Assembly (NCBI RefSeq): GCF_900112345.1
Contig: NZ_FOLB01000016.1
Coordinates: 1-48,538 of the forward strand
Source: Nocardioides terrae
GTDB taxonomy: Bacteria; Actinomycetota; Actinomycetes; Propionibacteriales; Nocardioidaceae
Length of the DNA stretch: 48,538 bases
Reading direction: 5' to 3'
Below are positions 1 through 7,045 of this stretch, one piece after another (within the stretch, counting starts at the first letter, position 1; the number at the start of each line of letters is the position of its first letter). The notes under the pieces are model-generated. The model was given only the letters and a program-made list of their open reading frames with translations, was not told the origin of the DNA and did no database searches. The position numbers were made by a program, and so were the translations under genes.

Positions 1-15
1 AGCGACATTATGTCA
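1..15. repeat. Left attachment-site repeat, dif-like half site
   Basis: AGCGACATTATGTCA at 1-15 is repeated exactly at 8045-8059. ACATTATGTCA matches the XerD-side arm of actinobacterial dif sites. The rest of this site lies before the window. After the repeat this copy continues with GCA, unlike the right copy, so the phage supplies the outer part of the arm here. Confidence 0.8.
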
Positions 16-36
16 GCAGACGAGCAGGAGCAGCCC

Positions 37-423
37 TCATGCGCCCGCATCAGCGGCATCACGAAGCGCCCAACCCTGCCGACGACGACCCCGTCTAGGC
101 GCGTAGCGCGCGGGCACGACGCCGCCGAAACCACTCGCCAGCGCACGACGGTACGCGGCCGCATCGAGCCTCGCCGCGTGCGCAGCCGACGCCGCCTGAC
201 GACTCACACCGAGCGCCGCGCCAATGTCGGCCCACGTTGCGCCCTCAGCCCGCGCAGCCGCGACCAACGACCCACGAGCGCGAGCCAGGCTGTCCTGCGC
301 GAGCGCCACGGCCGCTAACTCGCGCAGCGGCTCCTGCGGGCCATGCTCGATGCCGTCCAGGTGCCGCCGCGCCCACGTGGCAGCAGAGCGCCCGAGACTT
401 CCCTCCGCCGTGCTCACCGCCAA
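37..423 (-). CDS. Small helix-turn-helix protein of the inovirus
   Basis: A 128-residue protein with a clear helix-turn-helix around residues 60-85 (ATWADIGAALGVSRQAASAA), a pattern common in actinobacterial DNA-binding proteins. The C-terminus is rich in arginine. No enzymatic domain is visible. It is the last leftward gene of the element, separated from rep by the hairpin-rich region, and ends 22 bp from the attachment repeat. It may act as a second regulator or as a recombination accessory factor; both are guesses. The start is unclear: TTG at 423 or GTG at 417, neither with a strong ribosome binding site. Confidence 0.65.
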   Translation of the reverse strand: MAVSTAEGSLGRSAATWARRHLDGIEHGPQEPLRELAAVALAQDSLARARGSLVAAARAEGATWADIGAALGVSRQAASAAHAARLDAAAYRRALASGFGGVVPARYAPRRGRRRQGWALRDAADAGA

Positions 424-746
424 AGTCTCGACGGCGCTTTACCTTCGCGCAGGCGAACCGAGCAAGTCACCTAGTTAGCCAGCGGCCAGTTGTGGCACAG
501 ATGACAAGCCCGTACTGGCGGGCCGCACGGGTTCGCGCTGCGGGCTTCCAGACCCGCCGGCGGCAAGCCTCCGGGTCCGGGTGAAAGGCGCAGCGACGCG
601 GCGGCGGCCCGGAACTCTCCCGCCAGGCCGGATCGCCGCGCGCAACGCCGGGTGCATCCCGACCTGGGCGACACGGGGCACGCGCTCCGCGCGCAGGCGC
701 ACACGCTACGCGAGCGCGGACTCTCGTACGGACCTCACATCCGCAC

Positions 747-771
747 GTGTTCGGACGCAACTTCCGAACAC
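747..771. repeat. Perfect 9-bp hairpin in the putative origin region
   Basis: GTGTTCGGA (747-755) and TCCGAACAC (763-771) are exact reverse complements around a 7-base loop, CGCAACT. It is the cleanest stem in the non-coding region and a candidate Rep recognition or nick structure, or a packaging signal. Confidence 0.6.
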
Positions 772-883
772 CACGGCGCGCTTGCGCACTCAGCTTCGCC
801 TCTGCCGGCCGCGCCACAGCACCGCCTGACCTGCGGAAACGCCGGCGGCGTGCGGCGATCGCCCCTCGAGGAGGGATTCACCA

Positions 884-900
884 CCTGGTCAACGACCAGG
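884..900. terminator. Short hairpin just past the rep stop codon
   Basis: CCTGGTC (884-890) pairs with GACCAGG (894-900) around AAC. It begins 12 bp downstream of the rep stop codon on the minus strand and may terminate the operon. There is no strong T run, so it could instead belong to the origin. Confidence 0.4.
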
Positions 901-911
901 CCGACGCCGAC

Positions 912-2438
912 CTACGGCAGGAAACCGATCGGCCGACCACCCGAAGTCGCCACGCGAGTCCGCCCGGAAGGCAGCGCGAAGACGGCCGTGACCTGCGAGA
1001 GGAACACCTGCCGAGCCACTCCCCTAGCGACCTGAGCGGCAAACGCGGGCCCGTCATTGGCTGAGACGAAGCCGGCCGAGCCGCGCAGGTGATAGACCGC
1101 CCGCAGCGATGTGCGCTTGGTCCAGCGCCAGGACGTGACCAGCTCCCCCGTCGAGGTGTCGAGCTTCTCGGAGTACCGCTTTCGCCAGACCGGCGCAGCG
1201 ACGTAGTAGCGCCCGGACCGGGAGTGGCGGCGGGCGATGCGGCGTGCAGCCTCCGCCACGTCGTCAGCGACCTCGACGGCCGCGATCGCGCGGTCCAGGC
1301 CCCAAGTCCCCCAGAACCGGCCCACGCCCTCCCCGGAGCAGCCGGAGCAGTCAGCGTCAACGCATGTTGCGTCGTGGACCCACTCCCGCGGGGCGGCATT
1401 CTGGTACTCCTTCGCCGTGAACGAACCGTGCTTGGTGAAGTAGACGGCCAGGCGCACCGGGTCGAGAGCCCGCGCGCCTTCGTGGTAGTCGACGCCGGTC
1501 CCGCCGACGACGTGTCGGCCGTACTCGCAGCACGCGCCGGTACGTGGTCCGCCCTTGCGAGGCCGTGGTCCGATGAACGGGCGCTGCCAGCACCAGTCGC
1601 CGCACCAGTCAGCGCCGACGATCTCGGCCCACGTGGTCGAGAGCCAGTCACGGAGCCCCGGATCGGCCGGCGGAGTGGTCAGGATGTGGTAGTGCGGTGC
1701 GCCCCGGTCCTGAAACTCCCGCTTCCACACCCCGACGAGCCTGGACCCCCAGCGACGGGCCCATCGCTTCTGCAGCAGGCGCACATGGCGGTGAGCGATC
1801 GAGGCGGCCGGGGCGACAGCACGCCAGTCGCCCGGGTAGGTCAACGTGACCATCGCGGGCCGGCCGCGGTCGGCGAACAGCGGCGCGTAGTCGAGTTCCT
1901 TGAGCCGCTCGGTCATCCGGGCGCGCGAGCGCGGCGACCAGGAGTGCAGCCGCGAGACGCCGACCGGCTCGCACCACGGCACGCCACAGGCGCAGTCCGG
2001 ATGCCAGACGGGATGCTCTTCCTCGAGGACGCACGCGCCGCCCTGGCGCAGCTGCTCGACCATCTGAGCCCGCTTGCGCGCCCCCTCCAGCGCACGAGCC
2101 ACAGCACGGTCCCGCTTGACCGGATCGGTACGACGGACCGCGAACGACCCCGGCGAGACGACAACCCTGGCCCGGGGCCCCTCGACCATCTCCCGATCCC
2201 GACGACGGACCTTGAACCCGAGCCGCTCGGCCATGCGGGCGGAGTGTGACAACTCCCCCGCGACCAGGTACTCAGGCGGAGCCACCGTCAGGAGTCGATC
2301 CGGGATGGCCCACCGCTCGAACAGCGCGGCAGCGGCCGACACCATCTCCACCGAGGCGAACCCGCGGCCGACGCCGGCCAGGAGCTCCGCCGCACGCGCG
2401 TCAACGTCGCTTGACGCGATCTGGTCGAGCACCGTCAC
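912..2438 (-). CDS. Rolling-circle replication initiator (HUH Rep)
   Basis: Predicted to nick the phage double-strand origin and prime rolling-circle replication. Of 508 residues, TLTYPGDW near 197-204 is motif I, PHYHI near 248-252 is the metal-binding HUH motif (His-Tyr-His), and AVYFTKH near 331-337 carries the catalytic tyrosine with a downstream lysine. Cysteine pairs near 149-156 (CACGVPWC) suggest a zinc-binding insertion. The GTG start at 2438 shares GTGA with the stop of the zot gene, so translation is probably coupled. A longer reading from 2597 would run through zot and was rejected. The layout resembles actinobacterial plasmid Reps, suggesting a plasmid-derived replication module. 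Confidence 0.85.
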   Translation of the reverse strand: MTVLDQIASSDVDARAAELLAGVGRGFASVEMVSAAAALFERWAIPDRLLTVAPPEYLVAGELSHSARMAERLGFKVRRRDREMVEGPRARVVVSPGSFAVRRTDPVKRDRAVARALEGARKRAQMVEQLRQGGACVLEEEHPVWHPDCACGVPWCEPVGVSRLHSWSPRSRARMTERLKELDYAPLFADRGRPAMVTLTYPGDWRAVAPAASIAHRHVRLLQKRWARRWGSRLVGVWKREFQDRGAPHYHILTTPPADPGLRDWLSTTWAEIVGADWCGDWCWQRPFIGPRPRKGGPRTGACCEYGRHVVGGTGVDYHEGARALDPVRLAVYFTKHGSFTAKEYQNAAPREWVHDATCVDADCSGCSGEGVGRFWGTWGLDRAIAAVEVADDVAEAARRIARRHSRSGRYYVAAPVWRKRYSEKLDTSTGELVTSWRWTKRTSLRAVYHLRGSAGFVSANDGPAFAAQVARGVARQVFLSQVTAVFALPSGRTRVATSGGRPIGFLP

Positions 2439-3418
2439 TCGGTCACTCCCCCGCGACGCTTGCCGTGCACACCGGCGATTTCTAGCAGCTCCGGAGACGC
2501 GGAGGCACGCCGCCGCGCCGGTCGCTCCGGCTTGGTCGCGGTGTAGTCCGGGCACTTGCACGACGGCCGGGTCCTGCCACCACCGCACCGGTAGCACGTG
2601 CCCGTCTCAGTCACCGTCCCGACCGTGAGCACGCTGTCCATCGTGTCGTAGGCGCCGAACGCCGGCGACCCCGGACCCCAGTGCAGGTCGCGGGTCATCG
2701 CGGGCAGTTCCTCGCGCTTGCCGGCGGTGAAGTCCTCGAAGTCATTGGCGTCGTAGGTCTTGGCGACGAACAGCCGGCGCTGGCGCCACATGCGGGACGC
2801 ACCGGGCTCAGTCGATCGCTTCGGCATCCGGCCCTGGCAGTACGTGACCGCCTGCGAGCATTCCCTCAGAATTTTGTCGGCTCTCGCCCAGGCGGGAGCA
2901 CTCCACCGGACCACGACGTCATTGCGCCTGAGCTGAACAAGTCGGTTGGCGATCGCCGCGGGCAGAGACGCGGACTCGCGCGACGACGCGGCACCCGTGA
3001 CCTCATCCAGCAGGAGATCCACCCCGCGGGCGTCCAGGACCTGTTGCCAGTCCGTGAGCGCGATCCACAGCGGGTGCGCGGCCCGGTGCACGCCGGTAAT
3101 CTCCCCGAGCTGCCGCATCAGCTCGACACGGCGCAGCGGGTCCGGCTCGACCGCGAACGCGGCTTCCACCACGTGCGGCTCAGGGAGCGCCCGCATGTAG
3201 TGGCCCGAGAGCGGGTCAGCCTCGCAACGCTCGTCGTCGCACTCGCGCGGGTTCACGTAGTCCAGGAGCCGGACCGTGCCCAACACCGGGCGACCGGCCT
3301 CCAACGACGGCAACGTGTCCCACACCATCATCGCCGACTTGCCCGACCCGTTCGGCCCGACATAGCCCATGATCGGCCAGCCCCGCCGCTCCGCACGCTT
3401 CTTCGGATTCTGGAACAT
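2435..3418 (-). CDS. Zot-type filamentous phage assembly ATPase (pI-like)
   Basis: The morphogenesis ATPase of filamentous phages drives extrusion of ssDNA coated with major coat protein through the membrane. Walker A is GPNGSGKS at residues 21-28, and Walker B is DLLLDE near 134-139. The C-terminus has a four-cysteine cluster (C275, C278, C287, C289), probably a small zinc ribbon. No obvious transmembrane helix is present, unlike pI of Gram-negative phages; the adjacent one-helix proteins may provide the anchor. It starts directly after the stop of the upstream small gene and overlaps rep by 4 bp. The name Zot reflects family history; nothing here points to a toxin. Confidence 0.85.
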   Translation of the reverse strand: MFQNPKKRAERRGWPIMGYVGPNGSGKSAMMVWDTLPSLEAGRPVLGTVRLLDYVNPRECDDERCEADPLSGHYMRALPEPHVVEAAFAVEPDPLRRVELMRQLGEITGVHRAAHPLWIALTDWQQVLDARGVDLLLDEVTGAASSRESASLPAAIANRLVQLRRNDVVVRWSAPAWARADKILRECSQAVTYCQGRMPKRSTEPGASRMWRQRRLFVAKTYDANDFEDFTAGKREELPAMTRDLHWGPGSPAFGAYDTMDSVLTVGTVTETGTCYRCGGGRTRPSCKCPDYTATKPERPARRRASASPELLEIAGVHGKRRGGVTE

Positions 3419-3577
3419 TCAGAACTGCCTCAGGTAGACCGCTGCATCGTCAATGCCACGGTTGTAGGCGGTGTCGAGTTCGCGTGCCGTGGCACTCATG
3501 CCGACGAACACGCCGTAGAGGTAGGCACCCCCGAGCCCGAGCAGCACCACCAGCGCAGCACCCATAATCGTCAACAT
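3419..3577 (-). CDS. Small single-span membrane protein of the inovirus
   Basis: A 52-residue protein with one hydrophobic span at residues 3-22 (LTIMGAALVVLLGLGGAYLY), followed by a polar tail. The ATG at 3577 overlaps the stop of the previous gene (TGATG), and its own stop abuts the zot ATG with no gap. The position suggests a membrane partner of the Zot ATPase or a minor virion protein. There is no recognisable family. Confidence 0.65.
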   Translation of the reverse strand: MLTIMGAALVVLLGLGGAYLYGVFVGMSATARELDTAYNRGIDDAAVYLRQF

Positions 3578-3753
3578 CAGTTGACCCCTTCCGTTGCTTC
3601 GATCCGCTGGGCCTCTTCGACGCCAGCAGCCCACTTCCTGATCCGCTCAACCCAGCCGACCGCGCGATACAGCGCCCAGCCGTAACCCATGAACCACCCC
3701 GACCCGAACGCCATGAGCAGCAGCTCGCCGCCCAGCTCGGCCTCCGGGCTCAC
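3577..3753 (-). CDS. Small inovirus protein, one amphipathic or membrane segment
   Basis: A 58-residue protein with GTG start (3753). A glycine- and aromatic-rich hydrophobic segment spans residues 11-32 (includes FGSGWFMGYGWALY), followed by a charged helix. The start overlaps the upstream stop (GTGA) and the stop overlaps the next ATG (TGATG), typical of a translationally coupled operon. Third codon positions are strongly G/C. Function unknown; probably a minor structural or assembly protein. Confidence 0.6.
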   Translation of the reverse strand: MSPEAELGGELLLMAFGSGWFMGYGWALYRAVGWVERIRKWAAGVEEAQRIEATEGVN

Positions 3754-3914
3754 AGCCGCTCCCCCTTCAACGGCGACATACGCCGACGCGGAGGCTCAAC
3801 CGAGAACACAGGCCGAGCGGCATCGGTCCCCGAGAGCAGGCGCGCACGCTTCCGCTTCGCCAACACCCACGACAGCAGCACCAAAGCCGGGATCACGACC
3901 AACAGCACGGTCAC
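3750..3914 (-). CDS. Small membrane protein with basic cytoplasmic tail
   Basis: A 54-residue protein: one N-terminal transmembrane helix (VTVLLVVIPALVLLSWVLA), then KRKRAR and a basic tail ending SPLKGERL. The GTG at 3914 is preferred because a G-rich ribosome binding site lies just upstream; an in-frame ATG at 3977 would add a non-hydrophobic extension. The stop overlaps the next gene by GTGA. Possible minor coat or assembly protein. Confidence 0.55.
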   Translation of the reverse strand: MTVLLVVIPALVLLSWVLAKRKRARLLSGTDAARPVFSVEPPRRRMSPLKGERL

Positions 3915-3985
3915 AACAAGCCCCCGTCCGAGCAGTACCGGACCGCCAGCCCCGCGGAGCCGCGCCGACCCTGCCACCCCCTCCG

Positions 3986-4005
3986 GGGGCCCCGACAGGG
4001 GCCCC
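3986..4005. terminator. GGGGCCCC stem-loop inside the inovirus operon
   Basis: GGGGCCCC (3986-3993) and GGGGCCCC (3998-4005) form an 8-bp stem around GACA. It lies about 30 bp past the stop of the pVI-like gene and before the next small gene. No U run follows on the minus strand, so it is more likely an attenuator or RNA-processing/stability element than a full terminator. Confidence 0.45.
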
Positions 4006-4035
4006 GGCGCACCTCCAACGGTGCCGTCGCCCGGG

Positions 4036-4311
4036 TCATGCCGCGGACCCCCCGCCGCCCGTGAAGACCGAAATCAGAATGCGCGTGATCCGGACCACGA
4101 CGGCGATAGCCAGACAGGTCCCAACCGACGCCAAAACGAGTCCGAAAACGTCCCACGGCACCCAGCCGCCAAGCCCCGTACCCATGGCCCAGATCTGACC
4201 GAAGTACCCAGCACCGTCCGCGAACCAGTCAGGCGGCGGAGCGGTCGGCAGCAACCCAAGCAGACCATCGATCAGGCCAAACACCAGCTCGAGGACAGCC
4301 TGCAAGATCAC
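4036..4311 (-). CDS. pVI-like minor coat/membrane protein
   Basis: A 91-residue protein with two hydrophobic stretches: residues 1-22 (MILQAVLELVFGLIDGLLGL) and 55-83 (VFGLVLASVGTCLAIAVVVR onward), ending in a glycine-rich tail. Its place directly after the adsorption-protein gene, overlapping it by ATGA, matches gene VI in classical inoviruses, whose product caps the virion end with pIII. Assignment is by position and topology, not by a detected family. Confidence 0.6.
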   Translation of the reverse strand: MILQAVLELVFGLIDGLLGLLPTAPPPDWFADGAGYFGQIWAMGTGLGGWVPWDVFGLVLASVGTCLAIAVVVRITRILISVFTGGGGSAA

Positions 4312-5990
4312 GCGGTGTCACCCCCGCCACGCCCGAGCTCCTTCAACTCAGGGACCAGCGACCCACCAACGAGCCGAACGCAGAGCAGCCCGCCCGACAG
4401 GATCAACCCACACGCGAGGACCAGCCGACAGATGCCCGCGGCCGTGTGCAGCTCGTCACCGGCACACGCAGCGCCTAGCGTGAAATCGACATCATCAACG
4501 GAGTCGTCGCCCAGGCCCAGGTCAAAGTGAACCGGTACCCCGCTACATCCCGCGACCGAGGGCCCGGCGACCAGTTGCGTCACAGAGGACGCGTACAGGC
4601 CCGGGGACGACCCCTGAAGCTTGCCGCGGATCGACTCCATCCGATCGTCAAGGAACCCGTCCTCCGGAACGAACAGCGACTCAAGCAGGTCGCCGAGCAG
4701 GCCCATGATCTTACCGGGGAGAGCGGCCACGGTGTCGATGAGCCCGCCGACCATCTTGACGAGCACGCAGATCCCAGCGCCTGCCCAGGAGGCCGGGTCA
4801 GTGAACGAGAAACCGTCGCACGAGCCGTCACCAGCAGGCGGGACAGGGTCCTCCACGACGGGGGGCGTGGGGTCGCCGCTCGGGACGGTCAGCGGCCCCA
4901 TCGGCTCATCGAGCGAGTCTGCGGTGCGGTCAACAATCTTGGCGCCCCAGTAGAACGCGCAGCGCGCAGGGTCTGTCAGCCCCACCAGCCCTGTCCCCGC
5001 GTCGAACGTGTAGGAGACCGTAGACGCCGAAGACGTCTTCTTGTAGAAGCCAAAGCCAACCAGATTGCGCTGCTTGACCGCCGACGCCTCCTGGCCGACC
5101 TGCGCGCCCTCGAAGGCGTAGACCAGGGCGTCGGCCGATCCAGCCGTGGCCGGGATCACCGTTGTCGTGAACCGCTCAGCCATCGAACCGACGCCCGGCT
5201 GCCCGCTCGGGACCGGGAGGTTGTTAGCCGAGTTCGCCGGGTTGTAATCATGCGTGCTGTCGTAAACCGCGTAGACCAGCCAGCCGTACGTAGCGGCCAC
5301 CGTCTGATCGACGTGGAAGGCGACCCCCTCCATGAACGTGTACCCCGACCCGTTCTTCTCGGCCTGAGCAGACACGACGTGAGGCGCGGTGCTACTGAAC
5401 CCCGCGCACGAGCCGTTAGCCGCTGCTGCAGGAGGCGCACCGAGAGCCCACGGAACACAATCTTCCCGTTCCTTGCTGCCCTGCCCGAAGTCTGACCAGT
5501 TGCTAGTCGTGACCTTGTAGCACAGCTCCGTGACCGGCATGGTGCAGCTCGGGCTATAGCTCTTCGTCCAGTCGCCGGCCCCGTCGACCTCCCCCACTTC
5601 GAGGCCGAACGCACAACCGGGCTGCTCGACGCTAAGGAACAGGTCCGCCGACGCGATGTTGTAGCCGGTCGTGCACTTCCCCTTCAGGACGACCGTTGAG
5701 GCCGGAGACGCGTCAGGGTCGCTCTGCCAGTAGCCCGAGACCGCGCAACTCACTCGATCGTCAACCGGCCACTGCGAGCCCGTGGAGAAAGAGGCCTGCG
5801 CGACGTCGCCATACACGACCGCGGCTTGCGCCGGCGCACCCATGAACATCAGCAGCGGCACCAGCAGCGCGGCCAGCAGACCAGCCGCAGTGACCCGTCG
5901 TGCTACCCGAGGTCGTACCTCACGCCCAGGCCGAGGAACAGCAGGCAGGCGAACCACAGTGCAGCGGCGACCACAGCCACCACCACCCAT
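4308..5990 (-). CDS. Large secreted, C-terminally anchored adsorption protein (pIII-like)
   Basis: Expected to sit at the virion tip and bind the host surface. The N-terminus has a Sec-type signal: a basic segment, a hydrophobic core (LLAALLVPLLMFMG), then APAQA before the mature protein. The ectodomain is cysteine-, serine- and threonine-rich, with a Pro-rich hinge (PVVEDPVPPAGDG) around two thirds along, as between pIII domains. The C-terminus carries a transmembrane helix and a short charged tail. The start is uncertain: ATG at 5990 is used here. ATG at 6071 has a good ribosome binding site, but codon usage there favours another frame. Confidence 0.7.
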   Translation of the reverse strand: MGGGGCGRRCTVVRLPAVPRPGREVRPRVARRVTAAGLLAALLVPLLMFMGAPAQAAVVYGDVAQASFSTGSQWPVDDRVSCAVSGYWQSDPDASPASTVVLKGKCTTGYNIASADLFLSVEQPGCAFGLEVGEVDGAGDWTKSYSPSCTMPVTELCYKVTTSNWSDFGQGSKEREDCVPWALGAPPAAAANGSCAGFSSTAPHVVSAQAEKNGSGYTFMEGVAFHVDQTVAATYGWLVYAVYDSTHDYNPANSANNLPVPSGQPGVGSMAERFTTTVIPATAGSADALVYAFEGAQVGQEASAVKQRNLVGFGFYKKTSSASTVSYTFDAGTGLVGLTDPARCAFYWGAKIVDRTADSLDEPMGPLTVPSGDPTPPVVEDPVPPAGDGSCDGFSFTDPASWAGAGICVLVKMVGGLIDTVAALPGKIMGLLGDLLESLFVPEDGFLDDRMESIRGKLQGSSPGLYASSVTQLVAGPSVAGCSGVPVHFDLGLGDDSVDDVDFTLGAACAGDELHTAAGICRLVLACGLILSGGLLCVRLVGGSLVPELKELGRGGGDTA

Positions 5991-6046
5991 GCCGTAAAGA
6001 ACCCGAGACCGAACCTGAACCCATCGCGGAAACGCACGAAGAGCAC
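5903..6046 (-). CDS. Small single-span membrane protein overlapping the adsorption gene
   Basis: About 47 residues from GTG: a polar start, one long hydrophobic helix (FFTAWVVVAVVAAALWFACL), ending GVRYDLG. Third codon positions are almost all G/C, while the overlapping frame is T-rich there, so this frame is coding. No ribosome binding site precedes the GTG. The nearest well-placed start, ATG 6071 with an upstream AAGGGAAA, is in the other frame; removing one base near 6047 would join it to this gene and give a 55-residue protein. Probably a minor coat or assembly protein. Confidence 0.5.
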   Translation of the reverse strand: MLFVRFRDGFRFGLGFFTAWVVVAVVAAALWFACLLFLGLGVRYDLG

Positions 6047-6115
6047 CGTAGAGCGCGGCCAGGAGCTGCATGACGGTTTCCCTTCGAACACTGCCCGATC
6101 GGTCAAGAACTGTTG

Positions 6116-6157
6116 ACGGCCCTCCCCCTGGTCCCCATGAACCGGGGGGAGGGCCGT
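6116..6157 (-). terminator. Strong hairpin after the major coat gene
   Basis: Arms 6116-6131 and 6142-6157 pair over 16 positions with one G-T wobble, around a 10-base loop. It lies 46 bp after the major coat stop codon. Filamentous phages commonly place a terminator after gene VIII, so coat protein is made in excess of the adsorption and assembly proteins. The same logic is inferred here. Confidence 0.75.
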
Positions 6158-6203
6158 ACATGCGTGGCCGCGACGCGTCACCACACCAAGCGCCCGGCGC
6201 TGG

Positions 6204-6356
6204 TCAGAAGAACTTCCGGACCAGGGACCAGCCCTTGCGGACCGCGAGGACGGCCGCGCCGATGCCGATACCGACGCCAGCGATCTGCAGGAGGTTGTCC
6301 TGCAGGCCGTCCACGCCGGTCGTGATCGTCGAAACCGCGGTGGCGGGAGTGCTCAT
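6204..6356 (-). CDS. Inovirus major coat protein (pVIII-like)
   Basis: A 50-residue protein with the classic layout: a polar N-terminal amphipathic part, a glycine-patterned transmembrane helix (IAGVGIGIGAAVLAV) and a basic, aromatic C-terminus (RKGWSLVRKFF) that would contact the ssDNA. The ATG at 6356 is set by a very strong ribosome binding site (AAGGGGGTGA), fitting high expression. No cleavable signal peptide is present, so it would insert directly. It is followed by the strong hairpin at 6116-6157. A longer reading to 6410 lacks support. Confidence 0.8.
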   Translation of the reverse strand: MSTPATAVSTITTGVDGLQDNLLQIAGVGIGIGAAVLAVRKGWSLVRKFF

Positions 6357-6363
6357 GCTCTGT

Positions 6364-6450
6364 TCACCCCCTTCCCTGCGTGAGGGCCGCGAGCAGCCCG
6401 AAAGCGACACCGCCAGCCAGCATGGAGACGATCCACTCCACCGGAGTCAT
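6364..6450 (-). CDS. 28-residue membrane miniprotein (pVII/pIX-like)
   Basis: It starts MTPVEWIVSMLAGG and contains a single hydrophobic helix to about residue 24. AGGTG lies 9 bases upstream of the ATG. It stops 8 bp before the major coat ATG. Size, topology and neighbourhood resemble the tiny end-cap proteins pVII/pIX of Ff phages. Too short for family detection. Confidence 0.5.
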   Translation of the reverse strand: MTPVEWIVSMLAGGVAFGLLAALTQGRG

Positions 6451-6457
6451 CTCGCCA

Positions 6458-6541
6458 TCACCTGCCGACCATCGCGGCGAACATCTGCCAGCAGCGCACC
6501 CAGCACAGGGCCGACACCAACAGAAGCCAGAAGTTGTCCAT
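6458..6541 (-). CDS. 27-residue membrane miniprotein
   Basis: It starts MDNFWLLLVSALCWVRC and has one hydrophobic segment and two cysteines. It begins 7 bp after the stop of the serine/proline-rich gene and ends 8 bp before the next miniprotein ATG. With that neighbour it forms a pair of tiny genes directly before the major coat gene, as gVII-gIX do before gVIII. Inference from position only. Confidence 0.45.
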   Translation of the reverse strand: MDNFWLLLVSALCWVRCWQMFAAMVGR

Positions 6542-6547
6542 CTCAGA

Positions 6548-7045
6548 TCAGCCCCCGCGGCCGATCTGGACGACCAGGAGCGCACCGAGCAGCGCCGTGA
6601 CGAACCCCGCCGCCGCCAGCAGGCCCACCAGCAGCGCCCACGTGTCCGCGTCGAGCTGCACCGTCACCGGCGTGCCGTCCTCGACCGCGAGCGCCGAAGT
6701 AGACGACGAAGCAGGCAACGGAGACAGCGAGGCCGACGACGACAAGGGCGAGGGCGACGAGTCCGCCGAAGCGGTCTCCGAAGCCGTCGAGTCGGGCAGC
6801 AAGGTCGGCTCCGACGACGGGGCCTCCGACAGGCCCACCGGGGGCGACATACTCGCGTCCGGGACCGGCGGCGTGGGATCGTCCAGCCGTAGCGAGGACG
6901 AAGCCGACGACAGTGACCAGCGAGCCGACCCAGAGTGCGAGCCGGTAACGGCCCCCCAAGCGGAGGACGGCAGCAGCAGCACGGCCAGCGCCGAGAAGAT
7001 CGCGCACACCCACCGGACGACAGCCTTACGCACCGACGCCGACAC
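6548..7045 (-). CDS. Secreted Ser/Pro-rich, C-terminally anchored inovirus protein
   Basis: 165 residues. A signal peptide covers residues 1-31 (hydrophobic core FSALAVLLLPSSAWGA). A long disordered region of Ser, Pro and acidic residues follows, then a short folded patch and a transmembrane helix near 137-161 (LLVGLLAAAGFVTALLGALL). The linker could span the thick actinobacterial cell wall. No enzymatic motif. The GTG at 7045 overlaps the previous gene by 20 bp; GTG at 7033 is an alternative. It may be a second surface or virion protein. Confidence 0.65.
   Translation of the reverse strand: MSASVRKAVVRWVCAIFSALAVLLLPSSAWGAVTGSHSGSARWSLSSASSSLRLDDPTPPVPDASMSPPVGLSEAPSSEPTLLPDSTASETASADSSPSPLSSSASLSPLPASSSTSALAVEDGTPVTVQLDADTWALLVGLLAAAGFVTALLGALLVVQIGRGG

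Larger units (their letters stand above)
424..911. other. Non-coding region between rep and the HTH gene; candidate replication origin
   Basis: About 490 bp with no convincing gene in either direction. It contains several inverted repeats, including a perfect hairpin at 747-771 and another at 884-900. A gene-free, hairpin-rich stretch beside rep is where a filamentous phage would keep its double- and single-strand origins and packaging signal. No nick sequence can be assigned by eye. Confidence 0.5.

Noticed and set aside
10..318. Open frame on the plus strand at the left end
   Set aside because: It is antisense to the HTH gene at 37-423, is Arg-rich and lacks any domain. It matters only as the continuation of the repressor frame in the circular phage.
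2439..2597. Upstream extension of the Rep frame
   Set aside because: It would run inside the zot gene; the GTG at 2438 with a 4-bp overlap is the natural start.
2435..3418. Zonula occludens enterotoxin
   Set aside because: The Zot name covers phage assembly ATPases; no evidence of a secreted toxin fragment here.
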